A stretch of 64,000 nt of DNA from Lawsonibacter asaccharolyticus (lineage in GTDB: Bacteria > Bacillota > Clostridia > Oscillospirales > Oscillospiraceae), in assembly GCA_003112755.1 (NCBI GenBank), contig BFBT01000001.1:248001-312000 (forward strand). The letters run 5' to 3'. Below the pieces are notes generated by a model. It ran no database searches. It was not told the origin of the DNA and saw only the letters and a list, made by a program, of their open reading frames with translations. The translations under genes were made by a program, and so were the position numbers. This document shows positions 51,020 to 59,064 of the stretch, piece by piece (position 1 is the first letter of the stretch; each line of letters opens with the position of its first letter).

Positions 51020-52195
51020 TTACACAGGTGCGGTCTCCTGCTCCAGCAGCCCCAGCTTCAGCTGATGAAGGAAGTTTTCCGACTCCTCCCGCTTCGGGTC
51101 CCGGTGCTGCTCCTGGGGCTGTCCATTCTGCCCGCCGCCGTTCTGGTCAGTCTGCTGCCAGCTCCGCCCGCTCTCCTGAGGGTGGGCCACCTCGATCCGG
51201 ACTTCCTGCTGGCTTCCGTTCTGAAGCATGGAGCCCAAAGTCCCCAGGTGCTCTCGCAGGAGGTTGGCTGTATGTTCGCTCTCCGCCCGCAGCACCACAT
51301 GGAGTGCGCTGCCCTCACTCCGGGTCAGCTCCACCACCACATTACCCAAGTGCTCCGGTGTCAGCTTCAGCTCTATCTTCTGGATCCCCTGGTCCGCTAT
51401 GCTGCGAATGGTCCTGCTCAGTCGGGCATCGAACTGTTCTGACGTGGTATCCAGCACTGCGCCGTCCCCTACCTTTACGGGAGCGGCCTCCGTCCCCTGG
51501 AACAGCTTCTGATCGCCTCCGGTCTGGAGCTGTGTGACCTCCACATCCATCTTCTGGTCTGTGCCCGGCTGCTTTCCACTCTGCTCCGACTGCCCCTCAG
51601 GCTGCTCCATGTGCTGGCCTTCCGCCTTAATCTGGAGCTCCGCTCCTTGTCCTTCACCCTCCGCCTGTCCAGCAGAAGAGATAAGGGACCCAGGTGCAGC
51701 CTCCTGTTCCGCTTTTTGCGGCACAGCCGCTTCACCAAAACGCTCAATATTCTGCGGGAGTGCTGGCTCCGCAGCCTTCTCTCCCTCCACAACAGCATCA
51801 GCTGCCGGCAAAGCAGGCGCCTGTGCTGTTATCTGTTCTGCCTGCTCCGTTACAACAGCGCAGCCCACGAATGGCACGATCCCCCCGCCGGCCAGGACCG
51901 AACTCAAATCCAGCATCAGTGGAACGCCCTGTCCAGCTGCTTGAGCCGCTACATCTTCGTCCTTCTGCTCCGTCTTTCCGGCCTCTGTATCTTGGGACGG
52001 ATCTGTCTTCTGAGGCTCCTGCTCTGTTCTTTCCCGGTCTGCCTGGGTCCGCTTTTCATTCAAAAGCGCCTGAAAATCCATCTTCTGCTCCGGCCTGCCA
52101 GCAGACACCCCGATATCCGGCAGGGTGCTCTGGGCGATCTGTCCGGCCAAATAAGCCATTTGAAGCGTCAAATCACTTGTATTCATCTTTCTCAC
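51020..52195 (-). CDS. fliK: Flagellar hook-length control protein FliK
   Basis: The 391-residue protein has a Gln/Glu/Ala-rich, mostly disordered N-terminal half and a C-terminal Flg_hook domain (about residues 255-345, with IQKIELKLTPEHLGNVVVELTRSEGSALHVVLRAES). FliK measures hook length and triggers the FlhB switch. Position between fliJ and flgD is standard. Confidence 0.92.
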   Translation of the reverse strand: MRKMNTSDLTLQMAYLAGQIAQSTLPDIGVSAGRPEQKMDFQALLNEKRTQADRERTEQEPQKTDPSQDTEAGKTEQKDEDVAAQAAGQGVPLMLDLSSVLAGGGIVPFVGCAVVTEQAEQITAQAPALPAADAVVEGEKAAEPALPQNIERFGEAAVPQKAEQEAAPGSLISSAGQAEGEGQGAELQIKAEGQHMEQPEGQSEQSGKQPGTDQKMDVEVTQLQTGGDQKLFQGTEAAPVKVGDGAVLDTTSEQFDARLSRTIRSIADQGIQKIELKLTPEHLGNVVVELTRSEGSALHVVLRAESEHTANLLREHLGTLGSMLQNGSQQEVRIEVAHPQESGRSWQQTDQNGGGQNGQPQEQHRDPKREESENFLHQLKLGLLEQETAPV

Positions 52196-52214
52196 CTCCT
52201 TTCAATGCTGAAAG

Positions 52215-52667
52215 TCAGAGCAGGCCGGCTTCCACCGCACGAGTATTGGCCACCAGTTCGTCGATCCGCAGTTCTTCCTGCCTCTGGAGTTCTTTCTCAT
52301 AGCTCTCCAGCTTTTTTTCCCGCAGTTTTTCCAGTGACGAGGTGTCCTGCCTGGCCGCGATCATCCTCTTCCGCCGTTCTTCGGCCTCCGTCTGAAGCTG
52401 GTGCAATCTGCTCTCCTCACGCTGGATCTCTCCCTCCAGCATCCGCAGCCCCATCTCATAGCCCATGGCGTCCGCAATGGTGATCCCCTCTGCCTCTGCC
52501 CTGCGAAACTGCTGATTCAGGCTCCGGTGGCGCGCCTCCGCTTCCCGCAGCCGCCGCTCCTGCTGCCGGACCCGCTGGATCGCCTCCGCGTATTCATTTT
52601 GAGCCCCATCCAGCACCTGGCGCTTATACTGGAGGACCGTATCCAGACCGAATTGAAACCGCTTCAT
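52215..52667 (-). CDS. fliJ: Flagellar export protein FliJ
   Basis: The 150-residue product is a long two-helix coiled coil starting KRFQFGLDTVLQYKRQVLDGAQNEYAEAI, the FliJ pattern. It links FliI to FlhA and acts like a rotor stalk. The ATG at 52665-52667 was chosen for family length; in-frame upstream codons overlap fliI. Confidence 0.88.
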   Translation of the reverse strand: MKRFQFGLDTVLQYKRQVLDGAQNEYAEAIQRVRQQERRLREAEARHRSLNQQFRRAEAEGITIADAMGYEMGLRMLEGEIQREESRLHQLQTEAEERRKRMIAARQDTSSLEKLREKKLESYEKELQRQEELRIDELVANTRAVEAGLL

Positions 52668-52683
52668 TTCCGTTCCATCCTTT

Positions 52684-53985
52684 TCACAGCAGCCCGCGCA
52701 TTGCCTCCAGATCCTCCTCATAGGAGAATGCCTCATTCACCCCTTGGGTCAGGAATTGGTTGATCCCGTCAATCTTGCTGATCGCGTAATCCAGCCGCGG
52801 GTTGGTCCCCGCCTTGTAAGCACCGATGGAGACCAGATCTGCATTCTTTTCATAGATCCCCATCACATCCCGTACCCGGGCCGCCAGAGTCAGGTGCTCC
52901 GGCGCGACGATGTCATTCATCAGGCGGGAGATGCTTGCGTTGATGTCGATGGCCGGGAAATGGTTGCTGTTGGCCAGCTTTCTGGAGAGCACAATGTGTC
53001 CGTCCAAAATGCCCCGCACGGTATCCGCGATGGGTTCGTTGGTATCGTCGCCCTCCACCAGCACAGTATAGACGCCGGTAATGGAGCCTTTTTGAAAATT
53101 TCCGCTACGCTCCAGCAGCTTGGGCAGTTCCGCATAGATAGACGGAGTATAGCCGCGCGCCACCGGGGGCTCCCCCACCGCCAGCCCGATCTCCCGCTGT
53201 GCCATGGCGAACCGGGTCAGTGAGTCCATCATCAGCAGCACATGACACCCCTGATCCCGAAAGTATTCCGCGATCCCGGTGGCTACTGAGGGGCACTGCT
53301 TGCGCAGCATAGCCGGCTGGTCAGAGGTTGCCACTACCAAGATGGAGCGGCGCATCCCCTCCTCTCCCAGGTCCTTTTCCATAAACTCCAGAACCTCGCG
53401 TCCCCGCTCCCCCACCAGGGCGATAACATTGATGTCCGCTTTCACATTTTTCGCGATCATCCCCATCAGTGTGCTTTTGCCTACACCAGATCCCGCAAAG
53501 ATACCGATGCGCTGTCCCTTCCCGATGGTCAGCATGCTGTCTATCGCCTTCACGCCAAACTCCATCCGCTCCCGGATAGGGGGGCGTGACATGGGATTGA
53601 TATACTGGTTCCGTTCCACACAGAAGGACGTACCTCCATGGAAGGGTCCCTTTCCATCAATGGGCTGTCCCAGTGCGTTAATCACCCGCCCTTTGAGAAA
53701 GGCTCCCATCATCAGGCTCAGCCTGCGGCCGGTATTGCGGACAAAATTTCCTGAAGAGATCCCGCTCATGTCGGAGTAGGGCATCAGCAGCATCCTGTCG
53801 TTCTTGAAGCCCACTACCTCCGCCAGGACCTGTCCACCGGATTCTCCGTTGTAAATCTGACAGATGTCGCCCACCGCCGCCCGGCCTCCCGATGCCTCGA
53901 TAGACATGCCCACAATATTTTCAATTTTTCCGGTATAGCTGATGGTCTCCGCCTTTCGGACCTGCTGGATCTTGTCTTCAAACAT
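52684..53985 (-). CDS. fliI: Flagellar export ATPase FliI
   Basis: The 433-residue F1-beta-like ATPase has Walker A GIFAGSGVGKST (about residues 162-173), GERGREVLEF, the DSLTRFAMAQREIGLAVGEPP block and YTPSIYAELPKLLERSG. It powers unfolding of export substrates with FliH and FliJ. It follows fliH by 31 bp. Confidence 0.96.
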   Translation of the reverse strand: MFEDKIQQVRKAETISYTGKIENIVGMSIEASGGRAAVGDICQIYNGESGGQVLAEVVGFKNDRMLLMPYSDMSGISSGNFVRNTGRRLSLMMGAFLKGRVINALGQPIDGKGPFHGGTSFCVERNQYINPMSRPPIRERMEFGVKAIDSMLTIGKGQRIGIFAGSGVGKSTLMGMIAKNVKADINVIALVGERGREVLEFMEKDLGEEGMRRSILVVATSDQPAMLRKQCPSVATGIAEYFRDQGCHVLLMMDSLTRFAMAQREIGLAVGEPPVARGYTPSIYAELPKLLERSGNFQKGSITGVYTVLVEGDDTNEPIADTVRGILDGHIVLSRKLANSNHFPAIDINASISRLMNDIVAPEHLTLAARVRDVMGIYEKNADLVSIGAYKAGTNPRLDYAISKIDGINQFLTQGVNEAFSYEEDLEAMRGLL

Positions 53986-54016
53986 GGAATCTGTGCCCTT
54001 TCCGCTGTCCCGGCTG

Positions 54017-54814
54017 TCAGCCTCCGCTGAGAACGTCCCGGATGTTGTTCAGCTGCGTGGACGCACTGGCGTCTATGATCTCGTCCGGCATCTCGATAAT
54101 ACAGGCACCCAGTTCATCATCTGACATAGGGATGATCTTGATATGCTCTGAGAGCCCTGCCAGCGCTGTGGTAAGCTCTGGGGTGATCTGGGCCAGATCC
54201 CTGGCCTCATATCCCCCCACATAGATATGCACCCACTCCCGGCGCTTCAGCTTTTCTGTCGCCACCTGGATCATACGGGCGATCACATCCCGGCTGGTCC
54301 GCAGACTGATGTGGATGACCTTCTCCGCTACTGCCAGGCTCAGCTCACACAGTTCATTCTGGGCCTGCTCCAGCAGCGAATCCCGCGCTGCCGCCGCCTG
54401 CTCCAGAAAGCTGCGGATACGCTCTGCCTCCTGTTTCCGATGCTCTTCTATCTGGGCCGCGCCCTCCACCCGGGCCTGCCGCAGTCCCTCTCCGTAGCCC
54501 TGCCGGTAGCCGTCCGCTCTGGCCAGCTCCTTCTCGGCCTCCGCCTCCTGCCGGATGTGCTGCCGCTCCTGTTCTAAAAGCTCCTCCGCCTGCTGCCGGG
54601 CATCCTCCAAGATCTTCTCCGCCTGGATCTTGGCGTAATTCAGGGCATCCGCCGCCGCAGTATGGGGCGCTTCCGGCTCCTGCTCCTGGAGCGGCGTTTC
54701 CTCCGCCTGTTCCCCCTCGGGCTCCGGGCTCTCCTCCACCTGGAGGCTCTCTGCATCCGGAAATACATAGGAGTTGACAGCCGGCTTCAGGAAGCTCTTA
54801 AAAATATTAGGCAA
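54017..54814 (-). CDS. fliH: Flagellar export regulator FliH
   Basis: The 265-residue product has an acidic N-terminus (about residues 20-50), a long coiled coil (about 55-130) rich in Glu, Gln and Arg, and a C-terminal FliH domain (about 150-260, LCELSLAVAEKVIHISLRTSRDVIARMI). It forms the peripheral stalk that restrains FliI. It overlaps fliG by 8 nt. Confidence 0.9.
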   Translation of the reverse strand: MPNIFKSFLKPAVNSYVFPDAESLQVEESPEPEGEQAEETPLQEQEPEAPHTAAADALNYAKIQAEKILEDARQQAEELLEQERQHIRQEAEAEKELARADGYRQGYGEGLRQARVEGAAQIEEHRKQEAERIRSFLEQAAAARDSLLEQAQNELCELSLAVAEKVIHISLRTSRDVIARMIQVATEKLKRREWVHIYVGGYEARDLAQITPELTTALAGLSEHIKIIPMSDDELGACIIEMPDEIIDASASTQLNNIRDVLSGG

Positions 54815-55841
54815 TGATATCGTCCTTTCCGCCCTTGAGGATGATCAGCTCGCTGCGTTCCTCCAAGTCCCGGATGATCCCAACAATGCGCTGCTGGGCC
54901 TCCTCCACGTCCCGGATGCGGACATTGCTGGTAATCTCCAGATCCTCCCGGATGCTCTGCGCCATGCGGGCCGACATATTGGTGAAAATTTTGTTGGCCA
55001 CATCGCTGTTTGCGCCCTTGAGCGCCAGCACCAGATCTCTGGGATCGCAGTCCCGGACAAACCGCTGCACCGAACGGTCATCCATGGTAACAATGTCCTC
55101 AAACACAAACATGCGCTTGCGGATCTCATCCGCCAGAGGCTCGTTGTACTCGGCCAGGCGGTCAAAGATGTTTTTCTCGCTGGAGCGGTCCAGATTGTTC
55201 ATCACATCCGCCACAAAGTCTACTCCGCCCACCTTTACATTGCTGGCTGTCATCAGGCTGGAGAACTTCTTCTCCATCTCCGCCTCGATGATTTTTACCG
55301 CAGTGGGGGAGGCACTCTCCATATTGGCCATATTCTCAATCACCCGGACCTGCCGCTCGTCATCCAGCTCCTCGATCACGGCTGCTGATTTCTCCGCATC
55401 CACATAGGACAGCACCAGCGCGATGGTCTGCGGTCTCTCATGCTGCAAAGCCGCATACAGGGACTTCTCATCCGCCTTGTTCAAAAAGGCGAATTCTCGG
55501 TTTTTCAGCGACTTGGTCACCTTCTCCAGCAGGCTGGTAGCCGTCTGCTGGCCAAACGCCTTTTCCAGTACAGCCCTGGCGTATTCCAGGCCGCCCTCTG
55601 TCACCGCCTTGTTGGTCATGCACATCTGGTAGTACTCAGTCAGTACGTCTTCAGTGGCGCTGGAATCCAGATAACCCAGTTTTGCCACCTCCAGGGTAAT
55701 CTGTTCCACGTCCTCCGGGTCCATGTACTGATAGAGCTGGGATGCCTTGTCTGTGCCCAGGGAGACGATCACCGCTGCCGCTTTCTGTTGCCTAGTCAGC
55801 CTGGGATGGGCGGTGCCTCCCTTGGATATAGGTTCGCTCAT
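54807..55841 (-). CDS. fliG: Flagellar motor switch protein FliG
   Basis: The 344-residue protein has the FliG N domain (LTRQQKAAAVIVSLGTDKASQLYQYMDPEDVEQIT), a middle HxxxPQTIALVLSY segment and a C-terminal domain with the charged torque helix (VQRFVRDCDPRDLVLALKGA). It connects MS- and C-rings and contacts MotA. The start overlaps fliF by 4 nt. Confidence 0.96.
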   Translation of the reverse strand: MSEPISKGGTAHPRLTRQQKAAAVIVSLGTDKASQLYQYMDPEDVEQITLEVAKLGYLDSSATEDVLTEYYQMCMTNKAVTEGGLEYARAVLEKAFGQQTATSLLEKVTKSLKNREFAFLNKADEKSLYAALQHERPQTIALVLSYVDAEKSAAVIEELDDERQVRVIENMANMESASPTAVKIIEAEMEKKFSSLMTASNVKVGGVDFVADVMNNLDRSSEKNIFDRLAEYNEPLADEIRKRMFVFEDIVTMDDRSVQRFVRDCDPRDLVLALKGANSDVANKIFTNMSARMAQSIREDLEITSNVRIRDVEEAQQRIVGIIRDLEERSELIILKGGKDDIIA

Positions 55842-57418
55842 CCCGCGTCATCTCCTTCCCGCAGCCAGTTTTTCACCATCTGAGCCGCAATTTCCGGATT
55901 TTCCTCCGCAAATTTCCGCACATCCCTCCGCAGCTCCAAGCTCTTTTCCGTCTTCATATCCATGATATCGGCCCCCTCGGGAGCAGGCGCCGGGATCTCC
56001 TCCGCCCTCTGGACCGTCTGCACTCCATCCAGCTTCTTTCGGCGCTTTGACCGCCTGCGGATCAGCAGGACTACCATCAGGAGGATCACAAATACGCCCA
56101 GCCCGGCCAGCGCCGCATAGAGCATCCATGCCGGAACGCCATCCGGCACCGGGATCGGCGCCGTTCCCTCCTGATAGAAGGGTTGGATCAGAATGGATAT
56201 CTTTTCATTCTGGAGCTCTGTGCCGATTCCGGCCGCCCGGGCCACATGGGGATAGAGGCTGTTTGCGCTGGCACCCCCCGCCACCGATTGGTTAATGGTG
56301 ACAGACACCATCACATCCGCCACAGTTCCGGCCAGATGCTCCACCTGGACCTTCTCCGTGTCCACCAGGCTGTGCTCCTCACCGCTGTTAGAGATGAGCA
56401 CCTCATCCCCGTTGGCATTCAGCTGCTCCTGAACATAGGTATTCAGATCTGCGTTTGAAGGGGTCCCGACCGTACCCCCGGCCGTCTCGTCTCCCCCCCG
56501 GATGATCTCCTGCTCGAAGACCCGGTCTCCGATGATGCCCTCTCCATCTTCCTCACCGCTGTAGTTGGTGGAATCGGTATAGGTCCGGTCCATGTTTACG
56601 ATGCTGTTAACGCTCACCCGGATGTTTTCTTCCCCAAACAAGGGGATCAGCACCTGCATCACCTGGGTGCGGATCTTGTTGTTTGTCTGCTCTTCCAGGC
56701 GCATCTTCAGCGCAGAGATGTCCTGTACATCGGTGATCCCGTCCTGGGCAGTATAGTTGTTGCCGAACTGGTCCTCAATGGCCACAGCGTCGATGCTCAG
56801 TCCCTGAACCGCATGGCTGACCGCATTGCGGATCGCCTTCACCTGCCCGTCTGTGAGGGAGGCACCTTCCTCCATGGTCACGATCACTGTGGCGCGGGCC
56901 TCCACCACATTGCCGCTGTCCAGCACATAGGTATGGTCCTCTCCAGGCGTGATAAAGACTGCCGCGTCCCGCACAGAGGAAAAATTGCGGATCACGCCCG
57001 CCAGCCTGTCCTGTAAGTCATACAGTGCCAACTGACTGCGCTCTGATTCTGTGGTCAGACTGCTCACGTGGTCCAGATACATGGAATAACCCGACCCGGA
57101 GTTTGGATAGCCCTCTATCAGAAGTGCCGCCTTCAGCTGCTCCTCCTGACTTTCCGGAACCAGGACCGTGTCCTCCCCCTGGATCTGGTAATCCGTCACC
57201 CCGTTATCAGACAGATAGGAGACGATCGCGGTCAGATCCGTCTGGTTCAGCCCGGTAAAAAGGACTGTATAGGGCTGGTTCAGGCTCACAGCCAGTACCA
57301 GAGCAATCACCACAAGGACCGCAGCCGCTCCGGCCCCTAAAAGGATCTTTGTTTTTTTTGCCGCAGACAGCCACCACTGTTTGATCTTCTGGAAGAATCC
57401 CTTTACCTTCTCTTGCAC
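55838..57418 (-). CDS. fliF: Flagellar MS-ring protein FliF
   Basis: The 526-residue protein has two transmembrane helices (about residues 22-45 and 430-455) bracketing periplasmic ring-building motifs (SQLALYDLQDRLAGVIRNFSSVRDAAVFI). A cytoplasmic tail (about 480-526) binds FliG. It is the first structure built in the basal body. Confidence 0.96.
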   Translation of the reverse strand: MQEKVKGFFQKIKQWWLSAAKKTKILLGAGAAAVLVVIALVLAVSLNQPYTVLFTGLNQTDLTAIVSYLSDNGVTDYQIQGEDTVLVPESQEEQLKAALLIEGYPNSGSGYSMYLDHVSSLTTESERSQLALYDLQDRLAGVIRNFSSVRDAAVFITPGEDHTYVLDSGNVVEARATVIVTMEEGASLTDGQVKAIRNAVSHAVQGLSIDAVAIEDQFGNNYTAQDGITDVQDISALKMRLEEQTNNKIRTQVMQVLIPLFGEENIRVSVNSIVNMDRTYTDSTNYSGEEDGEGIIGDRVFEQEIIRGGDETAGGTVGTPSNADLNTYVQEQLNANGDEVLISNSGEEHSLVDTEKVQVEHLAGTVADVMVSVTINQSVAGGASANSLYPHVARAAGIGTELQNEKISILIQPFYQEGTAPIPVPDGVPAWMLYAALAGLGVFVILLMVVLLIRRRSKRRKKLDGVQTVQRAEEIPAPAPEGADIMDMKTEKSLELRRDVRKFAEENPEIAAQMVKNWLREGDDAG

Positions 57419-57446
57419 TGCTTACTCCCTCCGGCTCCTGCTGTGA

Positions 57447-57761
57447 TTACAAACTGATCCGCATGAGCTCGTTGTAAGCATCCAGAGCCTTATTCCTCAG
57501 CTGAATCAACAGATTGACAGACATTGACCACTGGCTGCTGGCAATGGACATCTCCGCAGGGTTGTCCATCTGACCGGTCGCCAAACGATATTCTGCATCA
57601 TTCTTTACCCGCTCTGTCTCTTTCACATTTTCCACTGCCGCCTGAAAAATATCAGCAAACAGCGAGCCCTGCTCCCGGCTGTCCCCGGCTGTCCCGACGC
57701 CTCCTGCAGTATCTCCCCGAAAAAGGGGTTGGATGGGGTCTATAGGCCGAAAATCCATCAC
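57447..57761 (-). CDS. fliE: Flagellar MS-ring/rod junction protein FliE
   Basis: The 104-residue protein has the FliE C-terminus: MSIASSQWSMSVNLLIQLRNKALDAYNELMRISL, preceded by a helix with FADIFQAAVENVKETE. It anchors the rod to the MS ring. It lies between flgC and fliF as usual. Confidence 0.92.
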   Translation of the reverse strand: MMDFRPIDPIQPLFRGDTAGGVGTAGDSREQGSLFADIFQAAVENVKETERVKNDAEYRLATGQMDNPAEMSIASSQWSMSVNLLIQLRNKALDAYNELMRISL

Positions 57762-57786
57762 TGTTTTCTCCTCCGCATCTGCACTA

Positions 57787-57811
57787 CCAGCACCTGATCA
57801 GCAGGTGCTGG
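57787..57811. repeat. Perfect hairpin between flgC and fliE
   Basis: CCAGCACCTG and CAGGTGCTGG pair around a 5-nt loop in the 64-bp gap. No T tract follows on the minus strand. It may protect or process the polycistronic mRNA. Confidence 0.7.
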
Positions 57812-57825
57812 TTTCAATCTTTCTC

Positions 57826-58275
57826 TTATTTCCCGATCTCGAGTCCCTTAGCCGCCACCTGTTTGAGCACATTGAATGCGGTCACATTGGCCGAATAGGC
57901 CTGACTGGCCGCCATGGCATCCGCCATCTCCTGCATCAGATCCACGTTGGGCATCTCTACATATCCCTCCGCATTGGCATCAGGGTGCTCAGGATCATAG
58001 ACGAGCTTAAAGTCAGAGGGGTCCTCCACAATTTCAGTTACCCGAACGCCTCCCGCGGTGCCGGAGGCTCCTCTCCCCAAGGCACGGTCCAGTGCCGCCT
58101 GAAACGGGCTGCGCTCTCCCTCCGCCTCAAATACCACCATCTTGCGTCGGTAGGCTCCGCCCCCCTCTGTCCGCGTGGTGGTCCTGTTCGTGATGTTCTC
58201 CGATACTACGTCCAGGCGGAGCTGCTGAGCGGTCAGCCCTGATCCCACCACATTCATTGAGCTTAAAAACGCCAT
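57826..58275 (-). CDS. flgC: Flagellar proximal rod protein FlgC
   Basis: The 149-residue protein has the axial family N-terminus (VVGSGLTAQQLRLDVVSENITN) and the FlgC C-terminus EGYVEMPNVDLMQEMADAMAASQAYSANVTAFN. It follows flgB by 21 bp and is the second gene of the operon. Confidence 0.95.
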   Translation of the reverse strand: MAFLSSMNVVGSGLTAQQLRLDVVSENITNRTTTRTEGGGAYRRKMVVFEAEGERSPFQAALDRALGRGASGTAGGVRVTEIVEDPSDFKLVYDPEHPDANAEGYVEMPNVDLMQEMADAMAASQAYSANVTAFNVLKQVAAKGLEIGK

Positions 58276-58296
58276 ATTAGGTCCCTCCCTGTCTCA

Positions 58297-58680
58297 TCAG
58301 CCGCGGATGACGGCCTGAAGCGTAGCAATGTCGCTGGAAATGGCCCCAAATACATACTGCATTTGATACCCGTTGCGTGCCAGCTCCACGGACTGTTCTG
58401 TGATATTGACACCGTTTCCGTCCATGCGGACACTCTCCTGCGCCTCCCGCACGACTACGGGCGTCTCTTCAATGGCCTTCCGGATGGAAGAAGAGGAGAT
58501 TCCATTTTGGGCGGAGGAGAGGACGGCATTTTTGAGCGCCTCCTCAAACGTAGCGTATTTCACCTGATAGCCCGGTGTCTCCACATTTGCGATGTTGTCT
58601 AAAATGCAGGATTGCTTGCTCCACAGAAATTCCATGGAGCGCTGCATCATCAGGAATGAGTTGCTGCTGAGACCATCCAT
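58297..58680 (-). CDS. flgB: Flagellar proximal rod protein FlgB, first gene of the fla/che operon
   Basis: The 127-residue protein has the conserved CILDNIANVETPGYQVKYATFEEAL and a C-terminal LARNGYQMQYVFGAISS helix. It starts the leftward operon of about 25 kb. The ATG is at 58678-58680, 76 bp from the nearest recombination site, so everything that controls the operon from upstream must act across the invertible region at 58756-59114. Confidence 0.95.
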   Translation of the reverse strand: MDGLSSNSFLMMQRSMEFLWSKQSCILDNIANVETPGYQVKYATFEEALKNAVLSSAQNGISSSSIRKAIEETPVVVREAQESVRMDGNGVNITEQSVELARNGYQMQYVFGAISSDIATLQAVIRG

Positions 58681-58755
58681 TTTATCGACCAGCCCTCTCT
58701 TCTTTTTCGGTCATTTTCATGGTTTTTCGACAAAATCTGCAAAAAACAAACCCGT

Positions 58756-58782
58756 TACCACATAATAATAAGATATGTTGTT
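58756..58782 (+). repeat. Recombination site 1, direct repeat of site 2
   Basis: Left arm TACCACATAA, spacer TAATAAG, right arm ATATGTTGTT. The spacer equals that of site 2 and the arms match it at 8 of 10 and 9 of 10 positions. Same orientation as site 2, 15 bp apart. Confidence 0.75.
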
Positions 58783-58797
58783 TGCGCACAAAAAAGA

Positions 58798-58824
58798 AAC
58801 AACATAATAATAAGTTATGTTGTT
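58798..58824 (+). repeat. Recombination site 2 (left boundary of the invertible segment)
   Basis: Arms AACAACATAA and TTATGTTGTT are perfect reverse complements around a 7-bp asymmetric spacer TAATAAG. This is the classic two-half-site layout of tyrosine recombinases. Confidence 0.9.
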
Positions 58825-58866
58825 TACATACGAAAAAAAAGTTCTGAAAAATCTTTTGTCGCTATT

Positions 58867-58895
58867 ATTCTACAATTTTCCCCACACTTTTGCAA
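58867..58895 (-). promoter_or_regulatory. Promoter-like sequence facing flgB inside the invertible segment
   Basis: On the minus strand TTGCAA (58890-58895) and TAGAAT (58867-58872) are exactly 17 bp apart, matching 4 of 6 and 5 of 6 bases of the SigA consensus. In the orientation present it would drive flgB with a leader of about 180 nt that crosses sites 2 and 1. Confidence 0.5.
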
Positions 58896-58905
58896 GTCGA
58901 ATTTT

Positions 58906-58950
58906 GCCTCTTTTTATACAAAAAAACAAGAGGCCATTCTTTTTTCTTTT
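58906..58950 (+). terminator. Terminator-like hairpin inside the invertible segment, rightward
   Basis: GCCTCTT (58906-58912) and AAGAGGC (58928-58934) form a 7-bp stem followed by CATTCTTTTTTCTTTT. In this orientation it points away from flgB. After inversion it would point toward flgB and could block read-through from the recombinase gene. Confidence 0.45.
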
Positions 58951-58999
58951 ACATTTTCTAAGATATTTTTTGAAAAATCGCATTAAACCACCGAAAAAG

Positions 59000-59029
59000 T
59001 TTACATTTTTCTGGGCTAACATCGATAAA
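59000..59029 (+). promoter_or_regulatory. Weak promoter-like sequence on the opposite strand of the invertible segment
   Basis: TTTACA (59000-59005) and GATAAA (59024-59029) are 18 bp apart. The overlapping TACA, 15 nt, ATCGATAA also loosely fits a SigD promoter. It faces the recombinase gene now and would face flgB after inversion. Confidence 0.3.
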
Positions 59030-59064
59030 ACCACTTAAGTACAGGCCGGTATTTTGACCGCTTG

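Noticed and set aside
58681..59064. A c-di-GMP riboswitch upstream of flgB
   Set aside because: C. difficile has one there, but this leader is AT-rich and I could not find the conserved GEMM paired regions.
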